NCBI GenBank assembly: GCA_031290095.1
Contig: JAITOF010000067.1
Coordinates: 1 to 37,436, forward strand
Direction: 5' to 3'
DNA length: 37,436 bases
DNA from: Candidatus Methanoplasma porotermitis
Lineage (GTDB): Archaea > Thermoplasmatota > Thermoplasmata > Methanomassiliicoccales > Methanomethylophilaceae
The position numbers and the translations under genes are program-made. The notes below the pieces were generated by a model. That model saw nothing but the letters and a program-made list of their open reading frames with translations. It did no database searches and was not told the origin of the DNA. Position 1 is the stretch's first letter. The number at the start of each line of letters is the position of its first letter. This document shows positions 1 through 7,450 of this stretch, in pieces.

Positions 1-79
1 GCTGATTTCAGCGGCTGTATCGGATCTCTCCGAGAACACTCTACAGTCAGCCGCTCTAGCCAGTCTGAGCTAGGTGGGG
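1..79 (-). tRNA. tRNA-Tyr(GTA), intron-containing, 3' part cut off by window edge
   Basis: Read on the minus strand, base 79 is C1 of a tRNA. A 7-nt acceptor half is followed by TAGCTCAG (T8 to G15), a D-loop with GG, and the anticodon stem GCTGA with loop CTGTAG carrying anticodon GTA at 44-42. The matching 3' anticodon strand TCAGC is found only at bases 5-1. Bases 40-7 are therefore a 34-nt intron at the canonical 37/38 position. C1 fits archaeal tyrosine tRNA, which uses a C1-G72 pair. The T arm and acceptor 3' half lie outside the window. Confidence 0.88.
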
Positions 80-101
80 TACAACATGATTAAAGATACT
101 C

Positions 102-110
102 TATTTAAAC
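102..110 (-). promoter_or_regulatory. TATA box for tRNA-Tyr
   Basis: The minus strand reads TTTAAATAG about 25 nt upstream of C1 of the tRNA, the normal archaeal TATA to start distance. It lies between the PAC2 stop codon and the tRNA, so the tRNA probably has its own promoter. Confidence 0.6.
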
Positions 111-142
111 CTAATGTCACGGTCACAGAACAGAGCCAGAAG

Positions 143-886
143 TCATCTGATGTAGCTCAGGTCTTCCGACTGCGGGGAGTCCTCGAACTCTTTTACCTTC
201 GCGGTGAGGGCGTCGATGTGCTCCGACTTCTCCATCAGGTCCTTGAGGTCTATGTCCACGCCGAACCTCTTCATGAGGACGCGGACGACGGCCATGGCGC
301 TCTTGTGGTCCAGAAAGTAACCTGACGTCTCTCCCATGAGGCATATCGACGGTATGCCGTACATCTTCCCAAGCCCTAGCAGGACTCCGCTTGCGCCGAC
401 TATCCCGGCCTGCGGCTCGCCAGGGGAGAACTCCACGCCGATCTTGGAGAACTGCGATTTGAATTTTTTGTTCGACACCGCGCCGAGGACGCGAGGGTCG
501 TCGACCATCAGGCCGGTGCCGTAGCCGCCGAGGGTGATGATCTCCGACAGGTCGTAACCCATGGTGGCGTCTAGAATCTCCCTGCATAGCTGGAACTGCC
601 CTTCTGAAGTGGACCCCTGGCACTCTCCTCGCAGGAAGATGATGTCTCTTCCGTTGACGTTTGCATGCCAAAGCTCGTTCGAGGCCATGCTGACGACGCA
701 GTCCTCGTCGGGGATGACCTGGGCGGGGAAGTGTTCCGACAGAATTACCGCAAACCTCTTCGCCTTAAGCGCCTCTGCGAAGAAGTCGCCCGCAAGCTTC
801 CCGACGTTGCCGATGCCCGGAAGACATTCGATGAATGCAGGGGACGTCAGCTTAGGCTTCCTGTCATACGTCACGATGCTTGCCAT
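143..886 (-). CDS. Proteasome assembly chaperone family protein (PAC2)
   Basis: The 247-residue product has the PAC2 family layout. An N-terminal strand with the glycine-rich LPGIGNVGKLAG segment comes first (about residues 23-34), then a Rossmann-like core with GGYGTGL and GASGVLLGLG, and a charged helical C-terminus. Archaeal PAC2 homologues (PbaA/PbaB type) are soluble chaperones linked to 20S proteasome assembly, and that role is inferred here from the family. The ATG overlaps the end of nop10 by 23 bp and is preceded by a strong GGAGAGA ribosome-binding site inside nop10, which supports this start. It is last in the L44e-S27e-aIF2alpha-Nop10 operon, its usual archaeal position. Confidence 0.87.
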   Translation of the reverse strand: MASIVTYDRKPKLTSPAFIECLPGIGNVGKLAGDFFAEALKAKRFAVILSEHFPAQVIPDEDCVVSMASNELWHANVNGRDIIFLRGECQGSTSEGQFQLCREILDATMGYDLSEIITLGGYGTGLMVDDPRVLGAVSNKKFKSQFSKIGVEFSPGEPQAGIVGASGVLLGLGKMYGIPSICLMGETSGYFLDHKSAMAVVRVLMKRFGVDIDLKDLMEKSEHIDALTAKVKEFEDSPQSEDLSYIR

Positions 887-1049
887 TCTCTCCGTACTCC
901 TCTATTATGGACATCCTGCGGTATGCTCCGTACCGGTCCTCTGGCGAGTATTTAGGGGGAAGGGGACGGAACGCGGCGGAGGAGCATTTCGGGCACGTGT
1001 CTGAAAGGGTGTACCTTCCACAACTCCCGCACGCCATGATATGGGCCAT
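864..1049 (-). CDS. nop10: H/ACA ribonucleoprotein subunit Nop10
   Basis: This 61-residue protein has the archaeal Nop10 form. An N-terminal zinc ribbon carries CGSCGRYTL and CPKC (four cysteines), followed by the linker PPKYSPEDRYGAYRR and a short C-terminal helix. Nop10 binds Cbf5 in H/ACA box RNPs that make guide-directed pseudouridines in rRNA. The length is typical. It sits one base after the aIF2alpha stop codon and overlaps the PAC2 start, the standard archaeal arrangement for coupled translation. Nothing is missing from the motif set. Confidence 0.95.
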   Translation of the reverse strand: MAHIMACGSCGRYTLSDTCPKCSSAAFRPLPPKYSPEDRYGAYRRMSIIEEYGENGKHRDV

Positions 1050-1050
1050 G

Positions 1051-1833
1051 TCACTTGCTCTCGCGTTTCAAAGAGGCGGTTCCGCCCGCCGCGACGAGCT
1101 CCTCGATGGCCGCAGAGGCGATATCCTTCATAATCTCCTCGGCCTCCTTGTATTCGCTCGCCTTGATTAGAACGCGGTATTTGGGCGAGCCGACGCATGT
1201 GATCTCGGCGTTCGCGTCCCCTGCCGCCGCAATTCCTGCCAGCAAGGCGCTTTTGATGCGCTCTATGCCGTCAGGGGCATAGGAGTTCATCTCCAAAATG
1301 CCGTCGATCTGCACAAAAGGAGGCGTGACGTTCTCCGTCGCAACTTCGATGAACGTCTTGATCCATTCCCCTTTGAACTCCGAAGTGAACTCGTCAGGGT
1401 CCGCGACCACGGACTCGAACGCCCCGTAGAGCGTTTCATACTCTCCCAGCAGCTTGTCTCCGAACATGTCGTAAGCCGCGTCGATGTCGACTCCCATCCT
1501 CTCGGCGACGATCTCCATCAGCTTCTCGGCCTTCTTCTCGTTCTTCCACTGCTGGATCTTTTCTCTCTTCTGGTGTTCGTTGACGGACTTGAGGGAAAGG
1601 TCGATATGGCCTTTCGAGGCATCGACTCCCAGAACCTTGCAGACTATCTTCTGTCCTTCTCTTATGAAGTCTCTGATGTATTTTACCCAGCCTGTGGCCA
1701 CATCCCGGACGTGGACGAACCCTTCTTTGTCGCCATACTCGTCAAGGGTGACGAACGCCCCGAAGTTCTTGACGTTCGAGACCGTGCAGACGACAAGCTC
1801 GCCGTACTCGGGAAAGCCTTTGGCCCTCGACAT
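1051..1833 (-). CDS. Translation initiation factor aIF2 subunit alpha
   Basis: The 260-residue product has the three parts of aIF2-alpha. These are an N-terminal S1/OB fold (YGELVVCTVSNVKNFGAFV, about residues 8-26, with the SLKSVN end near 80), a helical middle domain, and a C-terminal alpha/beta domain (SPKYRVLIKASEY). With beta and gamma subunits it delivers initiator Met-tRNA to the small ribosomal subunit. The ORF track begins 47 codons upstream inside the S27e gene. The ATG at 1833 is preferred because the S1 domain begins there and the codon shares its A with the S27e stop (TGATG). Confidence 0.95.
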   Translation of the reverse strand: MSRAKGFPEYGELVVCTVSNVKNFGAFVTLDEYGDKEGFVHVRDVATGWVKYIRDFIREGQKIVCKVLGVDASKGHIDLSLKSVNEHQKREKIQQWKNEKKAEKLMEIVAERMGVDIDAAYDMFGDKLLGEYETLYGAFESVVADPDEFTSEFKGEWIKTFIEVATENVTPPFVQIDGILEMNSYAPDGIERIKSALLAGIAAAGDANAEITCVGSPKYRVLIKASEYKEAEEIMKDIASAAIEELVAAGGTASLKRESK

Positions 1834-2000
1834 CAGCCGACTACCTCGAGGACTTCGCCCCTTATCTCGCCGACGCCGCCTTTGGGCACGATGAGGATGG
1901 AGCCGCAGACGTTGCAGACGACATTCGTCGCCGCTTTTCTGAACACGATCTGTTCGTTGCTGCAGTCCGGACACTTTAACTTTATGAAGTCTTTGACCAT
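1833..2000 (-). CDS. rps27e: Ribosomal protein S27e (eS27)
   Basis: The 55-residue protein carries the C4 zinc ribbon of eS27, with CPDC near residue 10 and CNVCG near residue 29, followed by the LIVPKGG turn. The ORF track extends it upstream by 25 residues that do not look like the family. The ATG at 2000 gives the expected length of a small-subunit zinc-ribbon protein. It sits 5 nt after L44e and overlaps the aIF2alpha start by one base, so the three genes are probably cotranslated. Confidence 0.93.
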   Translation of the reverse strand: MVKDFIKLKCPDCSNEQIVFRKAATNVVCNVCGSILIVPKGGVGEIRGEVLEVVG

Positions 2001-2005
2001 CTGAA

Positions 2006-2284
2006 TCACTCCGTAAGCTCGAACTTCTTCGCCCTTATGCACGTGGTGAGGTGTGCCTTCTTGCACTTCTCGCATCTGTATCTGATGTTGACCCTCTTCG
2101 TGGGCTTCTCTCTTCCTTCCGGCTTAGGCCTGGGAAAACCTCCGTAGCCTGCGGTTACTCTTCTGAATCTCCTCTGACCCCATTTGAGCTCGCTGGCTTT
2201 CTTCTTCTTGACCCTCTCCACATCGTGGGGAGTATGGGCGCTGCAGAAGGGGCAGTAGGTTTTGATGGTCCTGGGCATTTTCAT
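2006..2284 (-). CDS. rpl44e: Ribosomal protein L44e (eL42)
   Basis: The 92-residue basic protein matches eL42 throughout. It has CPFC near the N-terminus, the central GGFPRPKP loop, and [10 protein letters not shown] near the C-terminus, giving four zinc ligands. It is a large-subunit protein near the E site. It is first in the operon that continues with S27e, aIF2alpha, Nop10 and PAC2. Two ATGs are close together. The upstream one (2284) is chosen because GGTGA lies 6 nt before it; starting at the second ATG would remove two residues. Confidence 0.95.
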   Translation of the reverse strand: MKMPRTIKTYCPFCSAHTPHDVERVKKKKASELKWGQRRFRRVTAGYGGFPRPKPEGREKPTKRVNIRYRCEKCKKAHLTTCIRAKKFELTE

Positions 2285-2324
2285 AGTCTGTCACCTGAAG
2301 TGAATCGAACCGTGCTAATATCGA

Positions 2325-2336
2325 GGATATATTAAA
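2325..2336 (-). promoter_or_regulatory. TATA box of the L44e-S27e-aIF2alpha-Nop10-PAC2 operon
   Basis: The minus strand reads TTTAATATATCC. A start about 25 nt downstream, near 2302, would leave a leader of about 18 nt containing the GGTGA ribosome-binding site. This is the only strong TATA-like stretch in front of the operon. Confidence 0.6.
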
Positions 2337-2372
2337 CGTTAACTGATTTTCCACATTCCGTATCCAGTATGC

Positions 2373-2421
2373 GCCCGCACGACGCGTTTACGTGCGGGCC
2401 TGAAGGCATTCGAGCCTCAGG
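2373..2421. other. Two tandem hairpins in a divergent intergenic region
   Basis: A perfect 9-bp inverted repeat (GCCCGCACG / CGTGCGGGC, 9-nt loop) at 2373-2399 is followed at once by a second one (CCTGAAGGC / GCCTCAGG, one bulged A) at 2399-2421. They lie between the L44e TATA box and the TctA-like gene, upstream of both, so neither is an ordinary terminator for the flanking genes. They could be a protein-binding site or part of a small RNA. No family is recognised. Confidence 0.5.
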
Positions 2422-2511
2422 TGTCGAAGGCGGCCGCCGGCCCGATAGTTAGCCTCGCTCGATATAACTGTATCAACTCCTCTTACATATGGCGCATGGG
2501 GTCCCGTTTTT

Positions 2512-3789
2512 GTGGAACCGGGTCTGTTCATCATAGTCCTGCTTATGTGCGCCATCGGCTCAGCGGCGGGATGCTTCACCGGCCTTTTTCCCGGTATCCA
2601 CGTAAATACCCTGTCATCGGTCATGCTGATCCTATATCCTTCGATAAGCGGGTTCGCGTCGAGCGTCGCAGACCCGTCTTACGCGCCTGTGCTGGTCTCG
2701 TCGCTTCTGATGTCTGCCGCCGTGGTCCACTCCTTCCTGGATTTCGTGCCGTCGGTGTTCCTCGGGGCCCCGGACCCCGACGAGGCCATGTCCGTGCTCC
2801 CCGGGCACAGGTTGCTCATGGAAGGGAGGGGCATGGACGCGGTGCGGGCCGCCGCCGTTGGAAGCGTCGTAGGGGCGTCGGCCGCCGTGCTGCTCGCGGT
2901 GCCAGTACAATATATGATGTTGCGCGGCCTCGCCGGCGGCCTGGAGGCGGTCACGTTCTCCGTCCTCCTGTTCACAGTGGCGGCGATCCTGATCAACGAG
3001 CGCGACCTGAGGAGGGCGGCATGGGCGGCGGTCATGATGGCGGTCGCAGGGCTGATGGGCGCCGTGTGCATGAGCGGGGGCGTCCCTTCGTACGGAGTCA
3101 TGGGAGAGGGGACTCTTCTCTTCCCTCTTCTCACGGGGCTGTTCGGGATGCCCGCCCTGCTGAGCGCAGACAGGGGCGCGCGCATACCGGAGCAGACGGA
3201 CGGTTGCCGCGACCCGACCGGCCCGCTGCCGGCCCTGAAAGGCGTGGCGGTCGGATGCGTGGCCGGCTGGTACCCAGGGATAACCGCGGCGGCGGGGTCG
3301 GCGCTGGCGTCGGTCGTTCTGCCCGAGAGGGACCCGGCAAGGTTCATCACCATGACTGCGTCCATAGGCACCGTCACAGCGGTGTTCTCGCTGGTCACCC
3401 TCTCGGTCTCGGGCAGCGGCAGGTCCGGGACCGTGCTCGTGATTCGCGACATAGTCGGGGACGTCGGGGGGTTCTGCTCCGAGGAGTTCCTCATACTGCT
3501 TCTGAGCACTGCGGTCGCCGCCGTGCTGGGGTATTGCATGACCATCGCCGCCGGAAGAGTCGTGGGCAGGATTGCAGGCAGGATAGACATGTCGAAGGCA
3601 AACCGAGTCTCGACGATCATAATTATCGTTTTAGTTGCCCTGCTCACGGGGCCCTGGGGGCTGGTCGTCCTCGCATCGGCCACGGTCGTGGGTTTTCTTC
3701 CGCAGACGGCAGGGACGGACAGGGTGCCGTTGGCAGGCTGCCTCATAATCCCCGTCCTGCTTTCGGAAGCAGGCATGCCGCTGTTTTGA
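2512..3789 (+). CDS. TctA/DUF112-family membrane protein (tripartite tricarboxylate transporter permease-like)
   Basis: The 425-residue protein is mostly hydrophobic, with roughly ten to twelve predicted membrane segments. It shows the DUF112/TctA signatures: CFTGLFPGIHVNT at about residues 21-33, LPGHRLL near 95, and a second related repeat (GCVAGWYPGITAAAG) near 250. In bacteria TctA is the large permease of TctABC carboxylate uptake. No small TctB subunit or TctC binding protein is next to it, as is common in archaeal stand-alone members, so the substrate is unknown. The start is GTG, and no better in-frame start is visible. A TATA-like GATATAA lies at about 2460. It diverges from the ribosomal operon. 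Confidence 0.82.
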   Translation: MEPGLFIIVLLMCAIGSAAGCFTGLFPGIHVNTLSSVMLILYPSISGFASSVADPSYAPVLVSSLLMSAAVVHSFLDFVPSVFLGAPDPDEAMSVLPGHRLLMEGRGMDAVRAAAVGSVVGASAAVLLAVPVQYMMLRGLAGGLEAVTFSVLLFTVAAILINERDLRRAAWAAVMMAVAGLMGAVCMSGGVPSYGVMGEGTLLFPLLTGLFGMPALLSADRGARIPEQTDGCRDPTGPLPALKGVAVGCVAGWYPGITAAAGSALASVVLPERDPARFITMTASIGTVTAVFSLVTLSVSGSGRSGTVLVIRDIVGDVGGFCSEEFLILLLSTAVAAVLGYCMTIAAGRVVGRIAGRIDMSKANRVSTIIIIVLVALLTGPWGLVVLASATVVGFLPQTAGTDRVPLAGCLIIPVLLSEAGMPLF

Positions 3790-3859
3790 CGTGAGCTGAA
3801 AAAAACGTGCAGTCGCCACACAAAAAAAGATGAAAATGGTTTGGGCCGATGCGGTTACG

Positions 3860-4186
3860 TCATCGATGCGCTTGCACGGACAAGACGGAAGCCGCAGCCA
3901 AGACGGACTCAATGGCGCCCGTCAGGCCGCCGTCGGGGATTTCCGTCTGCGAGCCATGGGTGCGGCTGTCTTCGCTGTCAGTCCCTTCGTCGCTTGTGCC
4001 TTCGGAATCTTCGCCGTCATCGCCGCCGTCATCGCCGCCGTCATCGTGGCCTCCTCCCCCTCCGTGCCCGCCTCCGCCGCCCCCGCTGCCACGAGGGGCG
4101 ACCGCTGCGCCTACGAGCACGGCCACGATCAGGATGCCAAGGGCTACTGCCAGGACGACCGTCTTTTTCTTTTGGTCTTCGATCAT
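3860..4186 (-). CDS. Small membrane-anchored protein with Gly/His/Asp-rich tail
   Basis: The 108 residues comprise a short charged N-terminus, one membrane segment (VVLAVALGILIVAVLVGAA, about 9-27), then a glycine-histidine-aspartate tract (about 33-70) and a weakly conserved-looking tail. No family is recognised. The His/Asp tract could bind metal ions, but that is inference. Its ATG overlaps the stop of the ferric-reductase-like gene (ATGA), so the two are translationally coupled and probably function together. It lies at the distal end of a transcript controlled by DtxR-like operators. The low-complexity tail makes the exact protein end less certain. Confidence 0.6.
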   Translation of the reverse strand: MIEDQKKKTVVLAVALGILIVAVLVGAAVAPRGSGGGGGGHGGGGGHDDGGDDGGDDGEDSEGTSDEGTDSEDSRTHGSQTEIPDGGLTGAIESVLAAASVLSVQAHR

Positions 4187-5019
4187 ATCAATCCCTCCTC
4201 CCCCACAGGGGCTTTCGCCTTCCTGTCAAGGAGATATTTCAGCGGGCGCAGGACGAAGTACGGTATGAAGAACACCGAATATGCGATCAGGCTCTCCATA
4301 GACGCCGCGCCGTGATGGCCGCCGGATACGGCGGTCCAGAAGATCAGCACGGCGTGGACGTACAGTCCCACGTAGAACACGTACGACCATTTCTGCAGGC
4401 TCTTCCACCTTTTTGCGGTGAACAGCTTCCTCACCGAGTAGAAAGAGGTGATCATCAGAGGTATCATGAGTGCTATGAGGATCAGCGAGTCTATCGACGC
4501 CACGGCGTACAGCCCGTTGCCTCTCATGCTCATCGGGTCTGTGAAAAGCTGCACGAACAGGTTAGCGTAGCTCGCGTTGTGTCCCAAGGACAGTATGCAG
4601 CCGATTATGGAAAGCTCCGCCCTGACGTATATGAGCCTGCGCGTGAGGCGCCACTTCTTGGGCAGCACCCCTACGTACATGACCACCACGAACACGGCCA
4701 CGGCAAGCGCCCCCTGGCTGACCGTGGACGCGTTGGTGCTGAACCATTGCGGCCACGAGCCTGTGGCACGCATGATGCCGGCCCCGATTATATATGCGGT
4801 TATCAAAGCGGCCGCGATGTAGATCAGATACGATCTTTTGTGGACCTGCTTATGGAACAAGACGAACAGCGCGGTTATGACCAGCGCTATCGCCATGGCT
4901 ACAAGGAATCTTATTATTTTCTCTCCTCCTTTGGTGTACAGACAGTAATTTTGGGCACCCGCTGCCGACAGGCCCGCCAAGATATTCCCGGCAAGCCCCG
5001 CAAACGCTGTCGGCCCCAA
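4183..5019 (-). CDS. Ferric-reductase-like transmembrane protein (cytochrome b type)
   Basis: The ORF has about seven membrane helices. The core resembles the ferric reductase-like / MsrQ-YedZ transmembrane domain. Basic RRLIYVRAELS precedes a helix with IGCILSLGHNASY, and a later helix has YVFYVGLYVHAVLIFW; the histidines in these helices are candidate heme ligands. No NAD or flavin domain is fused, so an electron donor must be separate. The listed start is a TTG. A strong AAAGGAGGAG sits inside the ORF near 4925, so the true start may be further in, but no standard codon is well spaced from it. It overlaps the small His/Asp-rich gene downstream. Confidence 0.72.
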   Translation of the reverse strand: MGPTAFAGLAGNILAGLSAAGAQNYCLYTKGGEKIIRFLVAMAIALVITALFVLFHKQVHKRSYLIYIAAALITAYIIGAGIMRATGSWPQWFSTNASTVSQGALAVAVFVVVMYVGVLPKKWRLTRRLIYVRAELSIIGCILSLGHNASYANLFVQLFTDPMSMRGNGLYAVASIDSLILIALMIPLMITSFYSVRKLFTAKRWKSLQKWSYVFYVGLYVHAVLIFWTAVSGGHHGAASMESLIAYSVFFIPYFVLRPLKYLLDRKAKAPVGEEGLI

Positions 5020-5044
5020 CTTTCAACGACTGTCGGACACAGAA

Positions 5045-5089
5045 TTAGGGATGCCTAAATGACTATATAATAATTTAGGCACCCCTAAA
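5045..5089. promoter_or_regulatory. Twin DtxR-type operators flanking a TATA box
   Basis: TTAGG-gatg-CCTAA (5045-5058) and TTTAGG-cacc-CCTAAA (5074-5089) are each palindromic, and they are also 15/16 inverted copies of one another. Between them lies TATATAATAA (5064-5073). TTAGG-N4-CCTAA is the core of operators bound by DtxR/IdeR/MntR-type metal-dependent repressors. The site sits in the divergent region of the ferric-reductase-like gene and the MFS gene, so iron- or manganese-dependent control of at least the reductase operon is inferred. No regulator gene is in the window. Confidence 0.78.
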
Positions 5090-5134
5090 TACCTAAATAC
5101 GAGCGGACCCGAAGCCGTTGCAAGCGGTTGTGAA

Positions 5135-5152
5135 CGATTATATTAATAATCG
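5135..5152 (+). promoter_or_regulatory. Palindromic TATA region of the MFS gene
   Basis: CGATTAT-atta-ATAATCG is a perfect 7-bp inverted repeat that contains the TATA-like TATTAATA. Its centre is about 28 nt upstream of the ATG at 5172, which fits a leaderless or near-leaderless transcript. A repressor bound here would cover the TATA box. Confidence 0.55.
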
Positions 5153-5171
5153 GACGGCCATCGAACCGGTT

Positions 5172-6560
5172 ATGAAATCCGATGGGAAAGGCGCGACAGG
5201 AATCCTCCTCGTCATTGCCGTGGTCTGTCTCATGGATGGCCTGGACGGCAGCGTCGTCAACGTAGCCCTTCCCACGCTGGCCGACGGGTTCGGCACGGAT
5301 GCCGGCACCATCGCCTGGATCACCGTAGTGTACTTTCTCATGCTGGCTGGCCTGCTGATGCTGTTCGCGAGGGTGGCCGACAACGGGGCGATAAGGAAAG
5401 TCGCCGTCGCAGGGGTGGCGGTCTTCACCCTCGGCTCCCTGCTGTGCGGGGTCTCGCCGAGCTTCGAGGCGCTCCTTGCGGCCAGAGGGGTCCAGGGAGT
5501 CGGGGCGGCGATGATGGGCGCGTCCGCGCCCATGATATGCGTCCGCCATCTGCCGAGGGGCATGCTGGGGCTCGGCATGGGCGTCCTCACGTTGGGATGC
5601 TCCGTGGGGTTCGCCGTCGGCCCCGCCATCGGAGGGTTGATAATCGACGCGCTTTCATGGCACTGGATCTTCCTGATCAACGTCCCCGTCGGGTTGCTGA
5701 TGATACCGATGATGCTCGCGTTGATACCGAAGGACGAGAGATACGAGAAGAAGCCGTTGGATGCGAAGGGAGCGGCCCTTCTTTTCGCCGCCGTCGCCGC
5801 AGGTGCGTTCGCCCTCGAGAGGATGCCCCACGGCGCCGAAAGGACGTGGGCGCTCCTTGCGGCGGCGGCCTGCGTCATATGCTTGGCCGCGTTCGTCGCG
5901 ACAGAGCTCAGGAGCAGGGCGCCGTTGCTGAACGTGCGCGTGTTCAAGCACATGAGGTTCGACTCGCTTTTCCTGGCGTTCATGCTCCTCAACGTGGCCT
6001 ACATGGGGCTCCTTTACCTGTTCCCGTTCTATCTGGAGGTCTGCATGGGGTTCCGGTCGGCAGAGAGCGGGCTGTACCTGTTCATACCGCCCGCCATCAC
6101 TCTGGCGATATGCGTCCCGATATCCAGATGGTCCGACCGCGCTGGCCGCAGGGCGTTCGCCGTGGCGGCATGCGCGGCCCTGCTCGCAGGAGCCGTAGCG
6201 ATGTTCCTGTTCTCGCGGAGCGACTCGACGCTGCTGTTGCTGTTCACGCTGTCCTGCATGGGCCTGACATGGGGGTTCGCTGGCGGCCCCATGGCCAGCC
6301 GCATAGTGGAGAACACCTCGGAAGAAAGCCGCGAGATAGGCTCGTCGCTCATGAACGAGTCGATCTACCTCGGAGGCACGATAGGGCTGTCGCTCTTCGC
6401 CATGATATTCACCATCGGCGCCGACAGCGGGGCCGTGGACTTCAGGGACCTGACGCAGGAAGTGTTCCTTGACGGGTTCGTCCTTTCCGCCGCAGTCTGC
6501 GCGGTCGTCGCCGTCGTCGCCCTGATGCTGTCTGCCGCGGTGAAGGACGTCAAAGCTTGA
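5172..6560 (+). CDS. MFS transporter, DHA2 (14-helix, EmrB/QacA-like) drug exporter family
   Basis: The 462-residue integral membrane protein has the DHA2 signatures. These include the helix-1 motif LDGSVVNVALPTLA (about residues 21-34), the loop motif RVADNGAIRK, the GVQGVGAAMMGAS helix, and motif C-like GCSVGFAVGPAIGG. Members are proton-driven exporters of drugs, dyes or metabolites; the substrate here is unknown. The ORF track starts at a TTG at 5118, but the ATG at 5172 is preferred because it lies about 28 nt after a TATA box. Its end overlaps the convergent zinc-ribbon gene by 11 bp. It diverges from the ferric-reductase-like operon, so metal-linked control is possible. Confidence 0.85.
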   Translation: MKSDGKGATGILLVIAVVCLMDGLDGSVVNVALPTLADGFGTDAGTIAWITVVYFLMLAGLLMLFARVADNGAIRKVAVAGVAVFTLGSLLCGVSPSFEALLAARGVQGVGAAMMGASAPMICVRHLPRGMLGLGMGVLTLGCSVGFAVGPAIGGLIIDALSWHWIFLINVPVGLLMIPMMLALIPKDERYEKKPLDAKGAALLFAAVAAGAFALERMPHGAERTWALLAAAACVICLAAFVATELRSRAPLLNVRVFKHMRFDSLFLAFMLLNVAYMGLLYLFPFYLEVCMGFRSAESGLYLFIPPAITLAICVPISRWSDRAGRRAFAVAACAALLAGAVAMFLFSRSDSTLLLLFTLSCMGLTWGFAGGPMASRIVENTSEESREIGSSLMNESIYLGGTIGLSLFAMIFTIGADSGAVDFRDLTQEVFLDGFVLSAAVCAVVAVVALMLSAAVKDVKA

Positions 6561-7062
6561 GGCACTCTGTTATGCGGTAGTCGATGACCTCGTAATCGTC
6601 AGGGGCATCCATCGGGGACGCGGTCCCGCACGCCTCGCATCTGAACTTCCGCTCGATCTCTCCGAACTGCCTCACATAGGCCTCGGCGAGCCTCATCCTC
6701 CCGCCGCACCCGCGGCATTTATATGCCGGCGTGAACGGCGACCCGTCCCGCCTCCTCAGGAAAAAGAAGAAATGGCTCTGCACCAGCCCGCAGCCCGTGC
6801 ATACGAAGTCGTCGTGCTTGCAGAAGGACTTCATCGGGAGGTCGTCGCACTCGGTCAGCGCATCGTATGAGGCCTCGGCGACCTCGTCATCTAGGACGAG
6901 GAGCCGGACGGCCTCGTCGCAGTCCCGCCTCTCGTATCGGGGAGTCCTCCATCCGTCGGGGACGCGGAACAGCCGCGTCACGTCGTAGTTCAGCGCCGTG
7001 CCGTAAAGGAAGTCGTTCTCTGCGCCGCAGGCTCCACATACGTGCCTGGCCCTCAGAACCAC
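6550..7062 (-). CDS. Zinc-ribbon protein of unknown function
   Basis: The family of this 170-residue protein is not recognised. Four CxxC pairs are visible: CGACG near residue 9, CTGCG near 88, CRGCG near 116 and CEACG near 142. They suggest two zinc ribbons, one built from the outer and inner pairs and one central. The middle is acidic. It starts at GTG two bases after the thioesterase stop codon, with GGAGG 7 nt upstream inside the thioesterase gene, so the pair forms one operon. A nucleic-acid or protein-binding role is plausible but unproven. The 3' end overlaps the MFS gene on the other strand. Confidence 0.68.
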   Translation of the reverse strand: MVLRARHVCGACGAENDFLYGTALNYDVTRLFRVPDGWRTPRYERRDCDEAVRLLVLDDEVAEASYDALTECDDLPMKSFCKHDDFVCTGCGLVQSHFFFFLRRRDGSPFTPAYKCRGCGGRMRLAEAYVRQFGEIERKFRCEACGTASPMDAPDDYEVIDYRITECLKL

Positions 7063-7063
7063 G

Positions 7064-7450
7064 TCATGGCCTCCTTTCCAAGGCTTTCTTCATGAACCTC
7101 TCGTCGTCCACGACGAACCTTTCATGGGTCCCGAGCCCGACCTGTCCCGCCCCGTCGGAGACTTCGACGCTGAACACGACCCTCGTCCTGTCTATCTCGA
7201 CGACCTCCGTCCTGCAGACGACCTCTGCACCCTCGATGGACGGGGCCGAGTGGGATATGTCGAGTCGGACGCCCACGGTGCCCTTCCCGGAGTCCAAGTG
7301 TTGCATCAGGGACCTGCATGCGGTCTGCTCTACCAAGAGCGCCATCGCGGGAGTCGCGAACACGGGAAGCGTGCCGCTCCCGACGACAGATGCCAAGACG
7401 TCCTTCGTGACCGTGAGCCTTCCCTCTCCTTTGATGCCGACTGACAACAT
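7064..7450 (-). CDS. Hotdog-fold thioesterase (fluoroacetyl-CoA thioesterase-like family)
   Basis: The 128-residue product matches the small acyl-CoA thioesterase family that includes FlK. The central helix region reads FATPAMALLVEQTACRSL (about 31-48). It is followed by GTVGVRLDISHSAP, VEIDRTRVVFSVEVSD and GLGTHERFVVD. The glutamate and threonine of the helix and the GTHE segment are where the family places its active-site residues. The natural substrate cannot be told from sequence. The ORF track extends far upstream into decayed DNA with poor composition. The ATG at 7450 is preferred because the fold begins there. It is first in a two-gene operon with the zinc-ribbon gene. Confidence 0.83.
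   Translation of the reverse strand: MLSVGIKGEGRLTVTKDVLASVVGSGTLPVFATPAMALLVEQTACRSLMQHLDSGKGTVGVRLDISHSAPSIEGAEVVCRTEVVEIDRTRVVFSVEVSDGAGQVGLGTHERFVVDDERFMKKALERRP

Noticed and set aside
2286-2312. GGTTCGATTC-like tRNA T-loop on the minus strand near L44e
   Set aside because: The flanking bases do not form a T stem and no D or anticodon arm is nearby.
2421-3794. 457-residue plus-strand ORF overlapping the TctA-like gene
   Set aside because: Arg/Gly/Pro-rich shadow frame of the DUF112 gene; the hydrophobic frame starting at 2512 carries the family motifs.
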